DNA of 64,000 nt from Pseudohoeflea sp964511625 (GCA_964511625.1 CAZEJG010000005.1:1-64000); one strand, 5' to 3'; shown: positions 19,774-30,442, numbered from the stretch's first letter. The notes: generated from the letters alone by a model not told the origin. Program-made: numbers and translations.

Positions 19774-19801
19774 TTGGCGTTTACCGTAAAAACACCATAT
19801 T
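19774..19801 (+). promoter_or_regulatory. Candidate promoter of lptCAB
   Basis: TTGGCG at 19774-19779 and CATATT at 19796-19801 are 16 bases apart, 49 bases before the lptC start and in the AT-rich part of the sppA-lptC intergenic region. Confidence 0.4.
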
Positions 19802-19850
19802 GAGGGTAAATTCGAGTTGAAAATTCCGTCCGGCCCCCGATGAAAGACAC

Positions 19851-20537
19851 ATGGACGCAGCCGCAATGCATACACCCCTGGACAGGGGCAGCCGTGAGAG
19901 CCGATCCGAGCGCGAGTACAGGCGTGCGCTTCGGCATTCGCGTGTGGTGCGCCGGCTGAAGATCCTGCTGCCGGCCGCCGCGGCATCGCTCATCCTCGTC
20001 TTCTTCGCCGTCTCCTGGGTCTCCTCGCTGGTCCCCGACGGCGTCATCGTTGCCTCCACCTCGATCGAGGATGGCAAGCTGGTCATGCACCGACCGATCC
20101 TGACCGGCGAGAACGCCAACAACCAGAATTACGAGTTGAAAGCCGAGCGGGCGATGCAGGACCTGACCAATCCCGATGTGATCGAACTGCGCACCATTTC
20201 CGCGGACGTTCCGGTCTCGGCCGATCTGACTGCGAAGCTCGAAGCCGAGAGTGGCATCTTCGACAGGACCGCGGAAACGATGGTCTTCGACAAGCCCTTC
20301 ACCGTAACCACGAGTTCGGGCATGAAGGCGAGCCTTCAGGGCGCCGATATCGACATCAATGCCGGCGCCATGCACTCCGACAAGCCCGTCAACATCAAGC
20401 TGCCGGAGGGCACCGTGGATGCGCAGTCCATGCGGATGACGGACAAGGGCAATACCATTATTCTCGAAAACCGCGTACGGATGACGATCGATCCCAAGGC
20501 GGTCGACAAGACCAAGACAACCGGAACGGCGGACTGA
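19851..20537 (+). CDS. lptC: LPS export system protein LptC
   Basis: Single-pass inner-membrane component of the Lpt bridge, which receives LPS from the LptB2FG transporter and passes it to LptA. The 228-residue protein has a basic cytoplasmic N-terminus, one transmembrane segment at about 37-59 and a periplasmic beta-jellyroll domain (YELKAERAMQDL, ESGIFDRTAETMVFDKPFTV). It is directly upstream of lptA (one base between stop and start), lptB and rpoN, the conserved alphaproteobacterial order. Confidence 0.9.
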   Translation: MDAAAMHTPLDRGSRESRSEREYRRALRHSRVVRRLKILLPAAAASLILVFFAVSWVSSLVPDGVIVASTSIEDGKLVMHRPILTGENANNQNYELKAERAMQDLTNPDVIELRTISADVPVSADLTAKLEAESGIFDRTAETMVFDKPFTVTTSSGMKASLQGADIDINAGAMHSDKPVNIKLPEGTVDAQSMRMTDKGNTIILENRVRMTIDPKAVDKTKTTGTAD

Positions 20538-20538
20538 C

Positions 20539-21093
20539 ATGGCCTGGAAACAAACTGCAACTGCCGCGGCCTTCGCCACGGCTATGATGGTCACGGCCTT
20601 GGCGGGAGTAGCCACGGCTTCGGCACAGGAAACCAAGACGAAAATGCCGGGCCTGGCGATTGCCAATGACCAGCCGATCCAGATCGAGAGCGACAAGCTG
20701 GAGATCAAGGAGGCGGAAAAGCGTGCCATCTTCACCGGCAACGTCAAGGTCAGCCAGGGCGACACCACGCTGCAGTCGGGCGTCATGGTGGTCCACTACA
20801 AAAATGGCGGCGGCGGCATGACGTCGGGCGGCGGCGACATCGAGAGCATCGACGTGTCCAACAAGGTGCTGCTGCGCACCGCGACCCAGACGGCTTCCGC
20901 CGACAAGGGCACCTTCAACATGGCCCGCGAGACCGCGGTTCTGGAAGGCGAGAAGGTCGTGCTCACCCAAGGTGACAATATCTTCATCGGCTGCCGCCTG
21001 ACGGTCAACATGGGCTCCAGCGAGGCCAAGCTCGAGAGCTGCGGCGGGCGCGTGCGCATCCAGCTCGACCCCAAGTCGCGACCGAGTCAGTAG
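20539..21093 (+). CDS. lptA: LPS export periplasmic protein LptA
   Basis: Periplasmic bridge protein that carries LPS from LptC to LptD. A signal peptide covers about residues 1-29 (cleavage after TASA, before QE). The OstA domain follows: IQIESDKLEIKEAEKRAIFTGNVKVSQGDTTL, with repeating beta strands to about 175. Length is 184 residues. It starts one base after the lptC stop and ends five bases before lptB, so the three are cotranscribed. Confidence 0.92.
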   Translation: MAWKQTATAAAFATAMMVTALAGVATASAQETKTKMPGLAIANDQPIQIESDKLEIKEAEKRAIFTGNVKVSQGDTTLQSGVMVVHYKNGGGGMTSGGGDIESIDVSNKVLLRTATQTASADKGTFNMARETAVLEGEKVVLTQGDNIFIGCRLTVNMGSSEAKLESCGGRVRIQLDPKSRPSQ

Positions 21094-21098
21094 GCAAG

Positions 21099-21899
21099 AT
21101 GAAATTTGGAATGAACCGGCTCATGCCGCGCCGCGGTGTCAAGGAGCCGCCGGAACGCGTCGCGGAAACCCGCTACAAGGGCACCCTGATCGCGCGCAAT
21201 CTGGTCAAGAGCTACAAGACCCGGCGCGTGGTCGACGGCGTGTCGATCGGTGTGCGGCGCGGTGAGGCCGTCGGCCTGCTCGGTCCCAACGGCGCAGGCA
21301 AGACCACCTGCTTCTACATGATCACCGGTCTGGTCCCCGTCGATGCCGGCGCTATCGAGATCGACGGCAACGACGTCACCCGGCTGCCCATGTACCGCCG
21401 CTCGCGCCTCGGCGTCGGCTACCTGCCGCAGGAAGCCTCTATCTTCCGGGGGCTGTCGGTCGAGCAGAACATCCGCGCTGTCCTCGAAGTGGTTGAGCCC
21501 GACAAGGCCAAGCAGGAGCGAAAGCTCGATGAACTGCTCGACGAGTTCCACATCGCGCATTTGCGCAAGGCGGCTTCCATCGCACTGTCGGGTGGTGAGC
21601 GGCGCCGGCTCGAAATCGCCCGGGCGCTGGCCTCCGATCCCACCTTCATGCTGCTCGACGAACCCTTCGCCGGCGTCGACCCGATCGCCGTCGCCGACAT
21701 CCAGAACCTCGTCAGGCACTTGACGCGGCGCGGCATCGGCGTTCTGATCACCGATCACAACGTCCGTGAGACCCTCGGTCTCATCGACCGCGCCTACATC
21801 ATCCATGCCGGCCAGGTGCTCACACACGGTCGTCCTGCCGAAATTGTCGCCAACCCCGACGTTCGGAAGCTTTATCTGGGTGAACAGTTCTCGCTTTGA
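21099..21899 (+). CDS. lptB: LPS export ABC transporter ATP-binding protein LptB
   Basis: ATPase that drives LPS extraction by LptB2FG. Walker A GPNGAGKTT is at 62-70, Q-loop in YLPQEASIFRGL, ABC signature LSGGERRRLEIARAL, Walker B FMLLDEPFAGVDP and the H-loop in LITDHNVRETL. The protein is 266 residues with a 25-residue N-terminal extension before the ABC fold, usual in rhizobia. Position between lptA and rpoN is conserved across proteobacteria. Confidence 0.96.
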   Translation: MKFGMNRLMPRRGVKEPPERVAETRYKGTLIARNLVKSYKTRRVVDGVSIGVRRGEAVGLLGPNGAGKTTCFYMITGLVPVDAGAIEIDGNDVTRLPMYRRSRLGVGYLPQEASIFRGLSVEQNIRAVLEVVEPDKAKQERKLDELLDEFHIAHLRKAASIALSGGERRRLEIARALASDPTFMLLDEPFAGVDPIAVADIQNLVRHLTRRGIGVLITDHNVRETLGLIDRAYIIHAGQVLTHGRPAEIVANPDVRKLYLGEQFSL

Positions 21900-22065
21900 C
21901 TAATATTTCGGCACGCACTGCCGCCTACTTGACCTGAGAGGGGAAACAAGCAATTCTCGGGCCAACCGGACCTTGGCTGACGCCAGCGGGGGTGGTCCGG
22001 TTTGTGAGGACTCCAAGCCGACCATCAGAGCGGCGGAGGACCGGGTACGGGGAGTAGTGCGTCGG

Positions 22066-23574
<1,509 letters not shown>

Positions 23575-23619
23575 AGCTACTGAAAAGGCTCATTTTTCAA
23601 CGCAAGATTTGTGCCAAAC

Positions 23620-23648
23620 TTGACAGGGACCCGCATGGCGCGTAGAAG
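23620..23648 (+). promoter_or_regulatory. Candidate sigma-70 promoter of hpf-ptsN
   Basis: A perfect -35 TTGACA at 23620-23625 is followed after 17 bases by TAGAAG at 23643-23648. It lies in the 222-base region between rpoN and hpf, 149 bases before the hpf start, leaving a long leader whose content is otherwise unremarkable. Confidence 0.55.
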
Positions 23649-23796
23649 CCGGGCCGCGCTGGCCAGAGGATGCCTGCGACAAGCCCGACATGAGCGCCGA
23701 ACTGGAAAATGCCTCCATTCTCCGCGTCAACTGCTTGGAACGCGGTTGGGGTTGGCATAGAATGAGCACCCAAATCAGAAAAAGAAGGGTTCATCC

Positions 23797-24369
23797 ATGA
23801 ACGTGCGTGTTTCGGGCAAGCAGATGGAAGTCGGGGAGGCTTTCAGGGTCAGGATCGAGGATCACATCGACGAGGCGGTCCGGAAATATTTCGACGGCGG
23901 TTACTCCGCCCAGGTGATCGTCGAGAAGTCCGGTTCGCGTTTTTCGGCTGATTGCCGCGTCCATCTCGATACCGGGGTCGTCCTGCACGCCACCGGCGAG
24001 TCACAGGACCCGCAGCCGGCCTTCGACAGCGCGGCGGCCAAGGTCGAGAAGCGTCTGCGGCGCTACAAGCGTCGCCTCAAGGATCACCACGCCCACACCC
24101 ACAACGGGCACGAGATTGCATATTCCGTCGTCGAGGCGGAACTGGAAGACAACGAGGAAGTTCCGGAAGACTACGCGCCGGCGATCATCGCCGAGAGCAC
24201 CCGGCAGATCGGCACGATGTCGGTAGCGAGCGCCGTGATGGCGCTCGACATGACCGACGAACGTGTGCTGATGTTCAAGAATGCCGGCAATGACGCGCTC
24301 AACGTGGTCTACCGGCGCAACGACGGAAATATCGGCTGGATCGACGCCGGTAGCATCAAATCGCAGTAG
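23797..24369 (+). CDS. hpf: Ribosome hibernation promoting factor, long form
   Basis: Binds the 30S decoding region in resting cells and pairs ribosomes into inactive 100S dimers. The 190-residue length marks the long form: the N-terminal S30AE domain (NVRVSGKQMEVGEAFRVRIEDHI, FSADCRVHLDTG) and the C-terminal dimerisation domain (ALDMTDERVLMFKNAGN, DGNIGWID), joined by a linker rich in His and Glu. It precedes ptsN, as in most proteobacteria, linking it to the nitrogen phosphotransferase system downstream of rpoN. Confidence 0.95.
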   Translation: MNVRVSGKQMEVGEAFRVRIEDHIDEAVRKYFDGGYSAQVIVEKSGSRFSADCRVHLDTGVVLHATGESQDPQPAFDSAAAKVEKRLRRYKRRLKDHHAHTHNGHEIAYSVVEAELEDNEEVPEDYAPAIIAESTRQIGTMSVASAVMALDMTDERVLMFKNAGNDALNVVYRRNDGNIGWIDAGSIKSQ

Positions 24370-24452
24370 CCGGATCGCCGCCGGGCAACCGGCGGCTGAC
24401 GGATAGACGGATGCCACACCCCCGAAGGGGCTGGACAACGAGGGTAAGACTC

Positions 24453-24917
24453 ATGGCGCTTGCTGACCTGATCGCGCAGAACGCTGTTCTGCCGGCACTC
24501 AAGGCAAACTCCAAAAAGCAGCTTCTGCAGGAAATGTCTGCGAAGGCGGCGGCCCTGACCGGGTTGCCCGAGCGGGAGATCTTTGACGTGATTCTCCAGC
24601 GCGAGCGTCTCGGCTCGACCGGAGTCGGCAACGGCATCGCCATTCCGCATGGCAAGATGCCGCACCTCGATCATATCGTCGGTGTCTTTGCGCGCCTCGA
24701 TCAGCCCGTGAATTTCGAGGCGCTCGACGACGAGCCCGTCGATCTCGTGGTTCTGCTGCTCGCTCCGGAAGGGGCGGGCGCCGATCATCTCAAGGCGCTC
24801 TCGCGGATCGCCCGCGTGATGCGCGACAGTGATCTGGTGGAGAAGATGCGCGCGACCGACGACGCGGCTTCGCTCTACGCCTTCCTGTCCGACTCCCAGG
24901 CGTCAAACGCCGCCTGA
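24453..24917 (+). CDS. ptsN: PTS IIA-like nitrogen regulatory protein PtsN (EIIA-Ntr)
   Basis: Phospho-acceptor of the nitrogen phosphotransferase system (PtsP-PtsO-PtsN), which regulates potassium transport, carbon/nitrogen balance and other targets. The 154-residue protein carries the phosphorylated histidine His66 in GNGIAIPHGKMPHL, and the PTS_EIIA type 2 fold includes VDLVVLLLAPEGAGADHLKAL. ATG 24453 (MALADLIAQNA) is chosen; an in-frame start at 24411 adds residues without similarity. Confidence 0.95.
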   Translation: MALADLIAQNAVLPALKANSKKQLLQEMSAKAAALTGLPEREIFDVILQRERLGSTGVGNGIAIPHGKMPHLDHIVGVFARLDQPVNFEALDDEPVDLVVLLLAPEGAGADHLKALSRIARVMRDSDLVEKMRATDDAASLYAFLSDSQASNAA

Positions 24918-25007
24918 TCTCCTTAATCGATCGAGCGCAAACGACAGTCTTCGCGATCCAAGCGAAGCGAAGACGCGTCGGTTACGACGCGCTCCGGTTC
25001 TTGCCGG

Positions 25008-25268
25008 TCAGTGCAGGCTGACGGTCTTCAGTTCGTCTTCGGCGGCACGGTAGAAGGTGCTGGACTTGTCGTCGGTCAGCAGGATCGGCGTGCCGTCGGC
25101 TCCGAACAGCGCCCAGAGCTGAAGCCCGGGGTCGAGCTGCGGGGCGGACGGGAAGCGCTCGTTGACTTCTTCCGACGTCATTTCGCGGATGTAGCCGACT
25201 TCTCCGGCGCCCAGTGCGGCCAGTTCAGTCTCGGTCAGCGAAGGTGTGTTAACGGTTTTGGCAAACAT
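25008..25268 (-). CDS. DUF1150 family protein
   Basis: An 86-residue protein (MFAKTVNTPSLTETELAALG, GYIREMTSEEVNERFP, LWALFGADGTPILLTDDK) belonging to DUF1150, a small alphaproteobacterial family of unknown function. It follows the small heat-shock protein gene by 53 bases on the same strand and is almost always found beside it, so it is probably heat-shock induced. No known catalytic motif is seen. ATG 25268 is chosen because an upstream in-frame start adds only dissimilar residues. Confidence 0.82.
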   Translation of the reverse strand: MFAKTVNTPSLTETELAALGAGEVGYIREMTSEEVNERFPSAPQLDPGLQLWALFGADGTPILLTDDKSSTFYRAAEDELKTVSLH

Positions 25269-25321
25269 CGATTTAGCCTCCTTGGAGGATGAGAAACGCA
25301 TTACTGGGCTCACCGTTCGAA

Positions 25322-25753
25322 TTAATCTCCGACGGAAATGTTAATTTTCCGCACCATCCGTTCAGGCTCGGGACGGATGAGATCGACGGCGAGGAGGCCG
25401 TTCTTCAGTTCCGCGCCCACCACCTGCATGCCGTCGGCAAGCACGAAAGTGCGCTGGAACTGGCGCGCGGCGATGCCGCGATAGAGGTAATCCCGGCCCT
25501 CCGGCTCGCTCTGGCGGCCGCGGATGATGAGCTGGTTTTCCTCGGTCGTCACATCGAGATCGCTCTCGGTGAAGCCGGCCACGGCGAGCGTGATGCGCAG
25601 GCGTTCGGCGGGATCGCCGTCGGCATGGGCGCGAATGCGCTCGATATTGTACGGCGGGTAGCCTTCCGAGCCCTTGGCGATGCGCTCAAGCGATTTCTCG
25701 ATCGTGTCGAAACCGAGCAGCAGCGGACTCGAAAACGGGGTCATGCGGGTCAT
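25322..25753 (-). CDS. Small heat shock protein, Hsp20/IbpA family
   Basis: A 143-residue alpha-crystallin-domain holdase that binds unfolding proteins. The N-terminus TRMTPFSSPLLLGFDTIEKSLERIAK and YPPYNIER are the class A rhizobial sHsp pattern; the crystallin core has LAVAGFTESDLDV, LIIRGRQ and RDYLYRGIAARQFQRTF. The conserved IxI-type anchor appears as INISV at the end. ATG 25753 is preceded by AGAGGA; a second ATG lies three codons on. A good RpoH-type promoter lies upstream, and DUF1150 follows. Confidence 0.93.
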   Translation of the reverse strand: MTRMTPFSSPLLLGFDTIEKSLERIAKGSEGYPPYNIERIRAHADGDPAERLRITLAVAGFTESDLDVTTEENQLIIRGRQSEPEGRDYLYRGIAARQFQRTFVLADGMQVVGAELKNGLLAVDLIRPEPERMVRKINISVGD

Positions 25754-25813
25754 AGTCTGTCCTCTTTCAAGCGACATTCGGTGTCGGGCCCTTGTGGCAC
25801 CCTGACGGTGTGA

Positions 25814-25842
25814 ATATGGGGGTAGGCATGGACGGCTGCAAG
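25814..25842 (-). promoter_or_regulatory. RpoH (sigma-32) promoter of hsp20-DUF1150
   Basis: On the minus strand CTTG (25842-25839) is followed after 17 bases by CCCCATAT (25821-25814), a full match to the heat-shock -10 CCCCATNT with correct spacing. It lies 60 bases before the hsp20 start. The downstream gene is itself a heat-shock gene, which supports the call. Confidence 0.7.
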
Positions 25843-25912
25843 GACTTGCCGCCCCATCCGGCGCGACTTACGGTCGCCCGGCACCACACACTTCCGTGAC
25901 CGAGGATAGCTT

Positions 25913-26851
25913 ATGACCGCCCGCAAGATCATCATCGACACCGACCCGGGGCAGGACGACGCCGGCGCCATTATGCTCGCCGTTGCAAGTCCCGAACTCG
26001 AGGTGCTCGGTCTGACAGCGGTAGCGGGAAACGTACCGCTCGCGCTGACCAGCCGTAACGCGCGTCTGATCCTCGATATCTGCGGCCGCAGCGACATCCA
26101 GGTCTATGGCGGGGCTGATCGCCCCATGAACCGCGAACTCGTCACCGCGGAGGAGGTCCATGGCAAGACCGGTATCGACGGCGTCGAGCTCTACGAGCCG
26201 CCGGTGCCGCTCGCCGAGGGGCATGCCGTCGACTTCATCATCGAAACGCTTCGCCGGGAGGAGACGGGCACGGTAACCCTGTGCCCGCTCGGCCCGCTCA
26301 CCAACATCGCCATGGCGCTCGAGAAGGCGCCCGACATCGCCGGCCGGATCGCGGCAATCGTCATGATGGGTGGCGGGTTCTTCGAGGGCGGCAACATCAC
26401 GCCTGCTGCCGAATTCAACATCTATGTGGATCCGGATGCCGCGAAGATCGTCTTCGCCTCCGGCGTGCCGATCACCATGATGCCGCTCGACGTCACCCAC
26501 AAGGCGCTCACCCGGCAGGACCGCGTCGCCCGCCTGCGCGCCGGCGGCGGCAGGCCCGCCGGGATCATGGCCGACATGCTGGAATATTTCGAACGTTTCG
26601 ACGAGCGCAAATACGGCACCGACGGTGGTCCGCTGCACGATCCGACCGTGATCGCCTATCTGCTCGACCCGGAGCTCTTCTCCGGCCGCGAGTGCAATGT
26701 CGAGATCGAGACCGGCTCGGAACTCACGCTCGGCATGACGGTGATCGACTGGTGGCACGTCACCGACCGGAAGAAGAATGCGCTCGTCATCAAGGATGTC
26801 GACGACGATGGTTTCTTCGATCTCTTCATCGAGCGGCTCAACCGCTTGTAG
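25913..26851 (+). CDS. Inosine-uridine preferring nucleoside hydrolase
   Basis: Hydrolyses the N-glycosidic bond of (pyrimidine) nucleosides in salvage. The 312-residue protein starts with the calcium-binding motif IIIDTDPGQDDAGAI (DTDPGxDD), and continues with AVAGNVPL, TLCPLGPLTNIAMAL, AEFNIYVDPDAA and the active-site histidine in GGPLHDPTVIAYLL. The pattern fits RihA/RihB-like enzymes. It stands alone, divergent from hsp20 and convergent with rmuC, whose end is three bases away. Confidence 0.92.
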   Translation: MTARKIIIDTDPGQDDAGAIMLAVASPELEVLGLTAVAGNVPLALTSRNARLILDICGRSDIQVYGGADRPMNRELVTAEEVHGKTGIDGVELYEPPVPLAEGHAVDFIIETLRREETGTVTLCPLGPLTNIAMALEKAPDIAGRIAAIVMMGGGFFEGGNITPAAEFNIYVDPDAAKIVFASGVPITMMPLDVTHKALTRQDRVARLRAGGGRPAGIMADMLEYFERFDERKYGTDGGPLHDPTVIAYLLDPELFSGRECNVEIETGSELTLGMTVIDWWHVTDRKKNALVIKDVDDDGFFDLFIERLNRL

Positions 26852-26854
26852 GCC

Positions 26855-28093
26855 CTAGTCCTCGTCGACGACGCGCAGGCGCAGCTTGCCGCTGCGGTCC
26901 TCGGGGTCGTCCGCGTGTCGCGGGCGTTCGCTCTCGCGCGGGCTCGCCTCGAATTCCAGCATCTCGATCTTGTTGCCGCGCTTGGTCAGCTTGTCGGTCG
27001 AGGTCAGGATCTGGTCGATATCCTTCTGCGCCTGGCCGAAATGGGTCTGCAGCTTGCGCACCCGGTCGTCCAGGCGGGACAGATCCTCCATCAGCCGCAA
27101 GACTTCGCCCTGAATCAGGTGTGCCTGCTCGCGCATGCGCGCATCCTTGAGGAGCGCCTGGACCACCTGCACGGACAGCATCAGGAGCGACGGCGAGACG
27201 ATCACCACCCGCGCCCGGTGCGCCCGCTGAACGATACCCTCGAAGTTCTCGTGGATTTCCGCGAAAATCGATTCCGACGGCACGAACAGGAAGGCCGTAT
27301 CCTGCGTTTCGCCGACGATGAGATACTTCTCCGAGATGTCCCGGATATGCACCTCCATGTCGCGGCGGAAGCGTTGCGTGGCCTGGCTCAGACCGGCGGT
27401 GTCCCCCGCTTCCACTTCGCGCATGGCGTTCCAGGCCTCGAGCGGGAACTTCGCGTCGATGACGAGATCCGGCGCGCCGTTCGGCATGGCGATGGTGCAG
27501 TCCGGGCGGTTGCCGTTCGACAGCGTGCGCTGGAACGCGTAGGCCCCGAAGGGCAGGCCGTCCTTGACGATCGTCTCCATCCGGGACTGTCCGAAGGCGC
27601 CGCGGGTCTGCTTGTTCGACAGGATCGCCTGCAGCCCGACCACGTCGCGCGCCAGCGTCTGGATGTTGTTCTGCGCCGTATCGATCACCGCCAGCCGCTC
27701 CTGCAGCTTGGCGAGGTTCTCGTGGGTCGACTTGGTCTGCTCGCTCAGCGTCGTGCCGATGCGTTGCGTCATGCCGTCGATGCGCTGGTTGATCGCCTGG
27801 TTGAACTCCGCCTGGCGGGTGCCGAACATTTCCGCCATCGCGCCCATCCGGCCCTGCAGTTCCGACTGCGCCCTGAGAATGTCGGCAAGCCGGCTCTCGG
27901 CCTGCTGTGCCCGCTCCGCCGCAGCCTTCTCCGCTTCCGCCCGCCGGCGCGCGGCCCGTGCCAGCAGAAGAGACGTCAGCAAGACCACCAGGGCCACCAG
28001 ACCCAGTGTGGCGAGCAGCAGACCCGGCAGCGTGACAGGCATCGCGCCGAGGTGAAACAGGATGGTCTGGGAGGCAGCGTCTTGGTCGTTCAT
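26855..28093 (-). CDS. rmuC: DNA recombination protein RmuC
   Basis: RmuC limits inversions at short inverted repeats and carries a nuclease-like core. The 412-residue protein has one N-terminal transmembrane segment (about 20-45), a long coiled coil (AEAEKAAAERAQQAESRLADI, to about 150) and the RmuC domain with PDCTIAMPNG, DLVIDAKFPLEAW and FLFVPSESIFAEIHEN. DAKFP is the conserved PD-(D/E)xK-like core. The acidic C-terminal tail is of low complexity. Confidence 0.93.
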   Translation of the reverse strand: MNDQDAASQTILFHLGAMPVTLPGLLLATLGLVALVVLLTSLLLARAARRRAEAEKAAAERAQQAESRLADILRAQSELQGRMGAMAEMFGTRQAEFNQAINQRIDGMTQRIGTTLSEQTKSTHENLAKLQERLAVIDTAQNNIQTLARDVVGLQAILSNKQTRGAFGQSRMETIVKDGLPFGAYAFQRTLSNGNRPDCTIAMPNGAPDLVIDAKFPLEAWNAMREVEAGDTAGLSQATQRFRRDMEVHIRDISEKYLIVGETQDTAFLFVPSESIFAEIHENFEGIVQRAHRARVVIVSPSLLMLSVQVVQALLKDARMREQAHLIQGEVLRLMEDLSRLDDRVRKLQTHFGQAQKDIDQILTSTDKLTKRGNKIEMLEFEASPRESERPRHADDPEDRSGKLRLRVVDED

Positions 28094-28299
28094 CCGGACC
28101 TCTTAGCAGATTCGGCCGGCAAATACAGATCAAAACAGGAACACGGCTCGGCTCACGCTGATGTGATTGTGCCGCAAGCCGCTCGTCGCCGGGCGATCAT
28201 CCAATTGTATAAGTGAAAAATGATCATGCGGAAGTTGTTCTGGGTTAACCAATTGCGGTCGATAAAGGCTGGGAGTGTATCATTATTAGGATTTCCAAC

Positions 28300-29811
28300 A
28301 TGACTGGCGAGAGCGCACCTGCAAGCAGCATCGATGAACGTACCGAGTTTCTCGGGCTGAACGGAGAGCAGAGGGAACGCCTCAAGAGCCTGAAGCCGGT
28401 GGTGGAAGAGGCGATCGGTGAGGGTCTCGACGTCTTCTATGCCAAGGTCGCGCAGGTCCCTGAAGTTTCGAGATTCTTCTCCGGTGCGGACCACATGAAG
28501 TCGGCCAAGAAGCGCCAGTCGACCCACTGGAGCAACGTCACCGAAGGTCGCTTCGACGACAGCTACGTCAACGGCGTGACGACCATCGGCAAGGTACACG
28601 CCAAGATCGGCCTCGAGCCGCGCTGGTACATCGGCGGCTATGCACTCATCATCGAGCAGCTCGTCCACGGGATCGTCAAGCGCCGCTGGCCCGGTGCCTT
28701 CGGTCGCGGCAAGTCCTCCGAACTCGCCGAGGACATCTCGGTCGTCGTCAAGTCGGCGCTCCTCGACATGGACTTCGCGATCAGCGTCTATCTCGAGGAA
28801 CTTCAGAAGAAGCGCCAGGAAGCCGAGGACGCCCGTCTCGCGGCCGAACGCGATCAGGCGCAGGCGCTCGACAAGATCGGCAACATTCTCCGCAAGCTCG
28901 CCGACGGCGATCTCGCCAGCCGTCTGCCCGCGGGGCTGCCCGGTCGTTTCGACGAGATGGGAGCCGACTACAACCAGTCGGTGGAGACGCTGCGCGGGTC
29001 GATCGCCGAAGTGCGTGAGGCGTCCGAGCAGATCCTCGCCTTCACCGAAACGCTGAAGGAAAGCTCCGAGCGGTTGGCCCAGCGCACGGAACAGCAGGCC
29101 GCCTCCATCGAGGAGAGCTCGGCAGCGCTGCACGAACTGTCGGAGAGCGTCACCTCGACCGCGGAACGGACCCGCGCGGCCTCCACCGTCACCACCGAGG
29201 CGCTGGCTCTCGCCAACTCCTCCGGCGAGGTGGTCAATTCGGCGGTGACGGCGATGGGCGACATCCAGCGGTCGTCCGGGGAAATCTCCCGGTTCATTTC
29301 TGTGATCGACGATATCGCCTTCCAGACCAACCTCCTGGCGCTCAATGCGGGTGTCGAGGCCGCACGCGCCGGCGAGGCGGGCCGCGGCTTTGCGGTCGTC
29401 GCCCAGGAAGTGCGCGAACTCGCCCAGCGTTCGGCCGATGCCGCCCGCGAGATCAAGAAGATCATTGCCGCCTCCTCCACCCAGGTGCAGACCGGCGTCG
29501 AACTCGTCAGCAAGTCCGGCGGCGCGCTGGAAACCATCATCGGCCGCGTCGAGGAGATCAACCAGATCATCGGCAGCATCGCAGCCGCCGCCGCCCAGCA
29601 ATCGGCCGGCCTCGGCGAGATCTCGTCGGCGGTCAACGAGATGGACTCGATCACCCAGCAGAACGCCCACATGGTCGACGATACGTCCGCGCAGGTCGCC
29701 AAGCTCACCGGAGAGGTTTCCCGTCTCAACGAGTCGCTTCAGGGCTTCCGGACCCGCGAGACCCATGGTGTTTCCGAGACCTCCGAGAGGTCGGGACGAC
29801 AGGCGGCCTGA
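28300..29811 (+). CDS. Globin-coupled methyl-accepting chemotaxis protein (HemAT-like aerotaxis receptor)
   Basis: A 503-residue soluble chemoreceptor with no transmembrane segment. The N-terminal protoglobin-type sensor (about 12-175) contains the heme-ligand pattern GKVHAKIGLEPRWYIGGY with proximal His100. A HAMP-like stretch (ILRKLADGDLASRLPAGLPGRFDEM) follows, then the MCP signalling domain whose hairpin tip is DDIAFQTNLLALNAGVEAARAGEAGRGFAVVA. Family knowledge: such receptors bind O2 and pass the signal to CheA through CheW. It is not in a chemotaxis operon, but a cheW gene lies 2.5 kb downstream. The ATG at 28300 follows a 206-base intergenic region. Confidence 0.93.
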   Translation: MTGESAPASSIDERTEFLGLNGEQRERLKSLKPVVEEAIGEGLDVFYAKVAQVPEVSRFFSGADHMKSAKKRQSTHWSNVTEGRFDDSYVNGVTTIGKVHAKIGLEPRWYIGGYALIIEQLVHGIVKRRWPGAFGRGKSSELAEDISVVVKSALLDMDFAISVYLEELQKKRQEAEDARLAAERDQAQALDKIGNILRKLADGDLASRLPAGLPGRFDEMGADYNQSVETLRGSIAEVREASEQILAFTETLKESSERLAQRTEQQAASIEESSAALHELSESVTSTAERTRAASTVTTEALALANSSGEVVNSAVTAMGDIQRSSGEISRFISVIDDIAFQTNLLALNAGVEAARAGEAGRGFAVVAQEVRELAQRSADAAREIKKIIAASSTQVQTGVELVSKSGGALETIIGRVEEINQIIGSIAAAAAQQSAGLGEISSAVNEMDSITQQNAHMVDDTSAQVAKLTGEVSRLNESLQGFRTRETHGVSETSERSGRQAA

Positions 29812-29886
29812 CCCCGCCCGGCCTCTGCTGTCACGAGGGCTCGAGCGGCTGTTGCAAGACGGCCGCCCCCATAATATCTAGAGCCC

Positions 29887-30405
29887 ATGACCATCAAGCC
29901 GATCATCCTTCTGCCCGACCCGCTGCTGCGGGAAAACTCCGCGCCGATCGAGCGTTTCGACGCCGATCTTGAGCGGTTCTCGCGCGACATGCTCGACACC
30001 ATGTACGACGCGCCCGGCATCGGCCTGGCGGCTATCCAGGTGGGCGAGCCGCGCCGGCTTCTCGTCATCGATGTCGCCGGCAAGGACGAAGAGCCCGCGC
30101 CGATGGTCTTCGTCAATCCGGAGATTGTCGCCCGCGGCGGCGAGGCGAGCGTCTACGAGGAAGGCTGCCTGTCGATCCCGGACTACTACGCCGAGGTCGA
30201 GCGCCCCGCCACCGTCACCGTCACCTATCAGGACCTGACCGGCGAACGGAAGGAAATGGAGGCCGACGGCCTTCTGGCCACCTGCCTTCAGCATGAGATC
30301 GACCATCTGAACGGCGTCCTCTTCATCGATCACATTTCCAAGCTCAAGCGCGATATGGTGGTCCGCAAGTTCACCAAGCTGGCGCGTCAGCGGACCTCGG
30401 CCTGA
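29887..30405 (+). CDS. def: Peptide deformylase
   Basis: Removes the formyl group from nascent protein N-termini. All three metal-site motifs are present: GIGLAAIQVG at 44-53, EGCLS at 92-96 (Cys ligand) and QHEIDH at 135-140 (two His ligands and catalytic Glu). Length is 172 residues. It heads the def-fmt-truA group, a standard bacterial order, with 37 bases to fmt. Confidence 0.97.
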   Translation: MTIKPIILLPDPLLRENSAPIERFDADLERFSRDMLDTMYDAPGIGLAAIQVGEPRRLLVIDVAGKDEEPAPMVFVNPEIVARGGEASVYEEGCLSIPDYYAEVERPATVTVTYQDLTGERKEMEADGLLATCLQHEIDHLNGVLFIDHISKLKRDMVVRKFTKLARQRTSA

Positions 30406-30442
30406 GCGCCGCGTGTAGAGCCGACCGCACCGGGAGATAACG

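Noticed and set aside
28153..29766. Open frame of 537 codons antisense to the globin-coupled chemoreceptor
   Set aside because: Same shadow effect; no motif, and the sense strand encodes a well-defined receptor.
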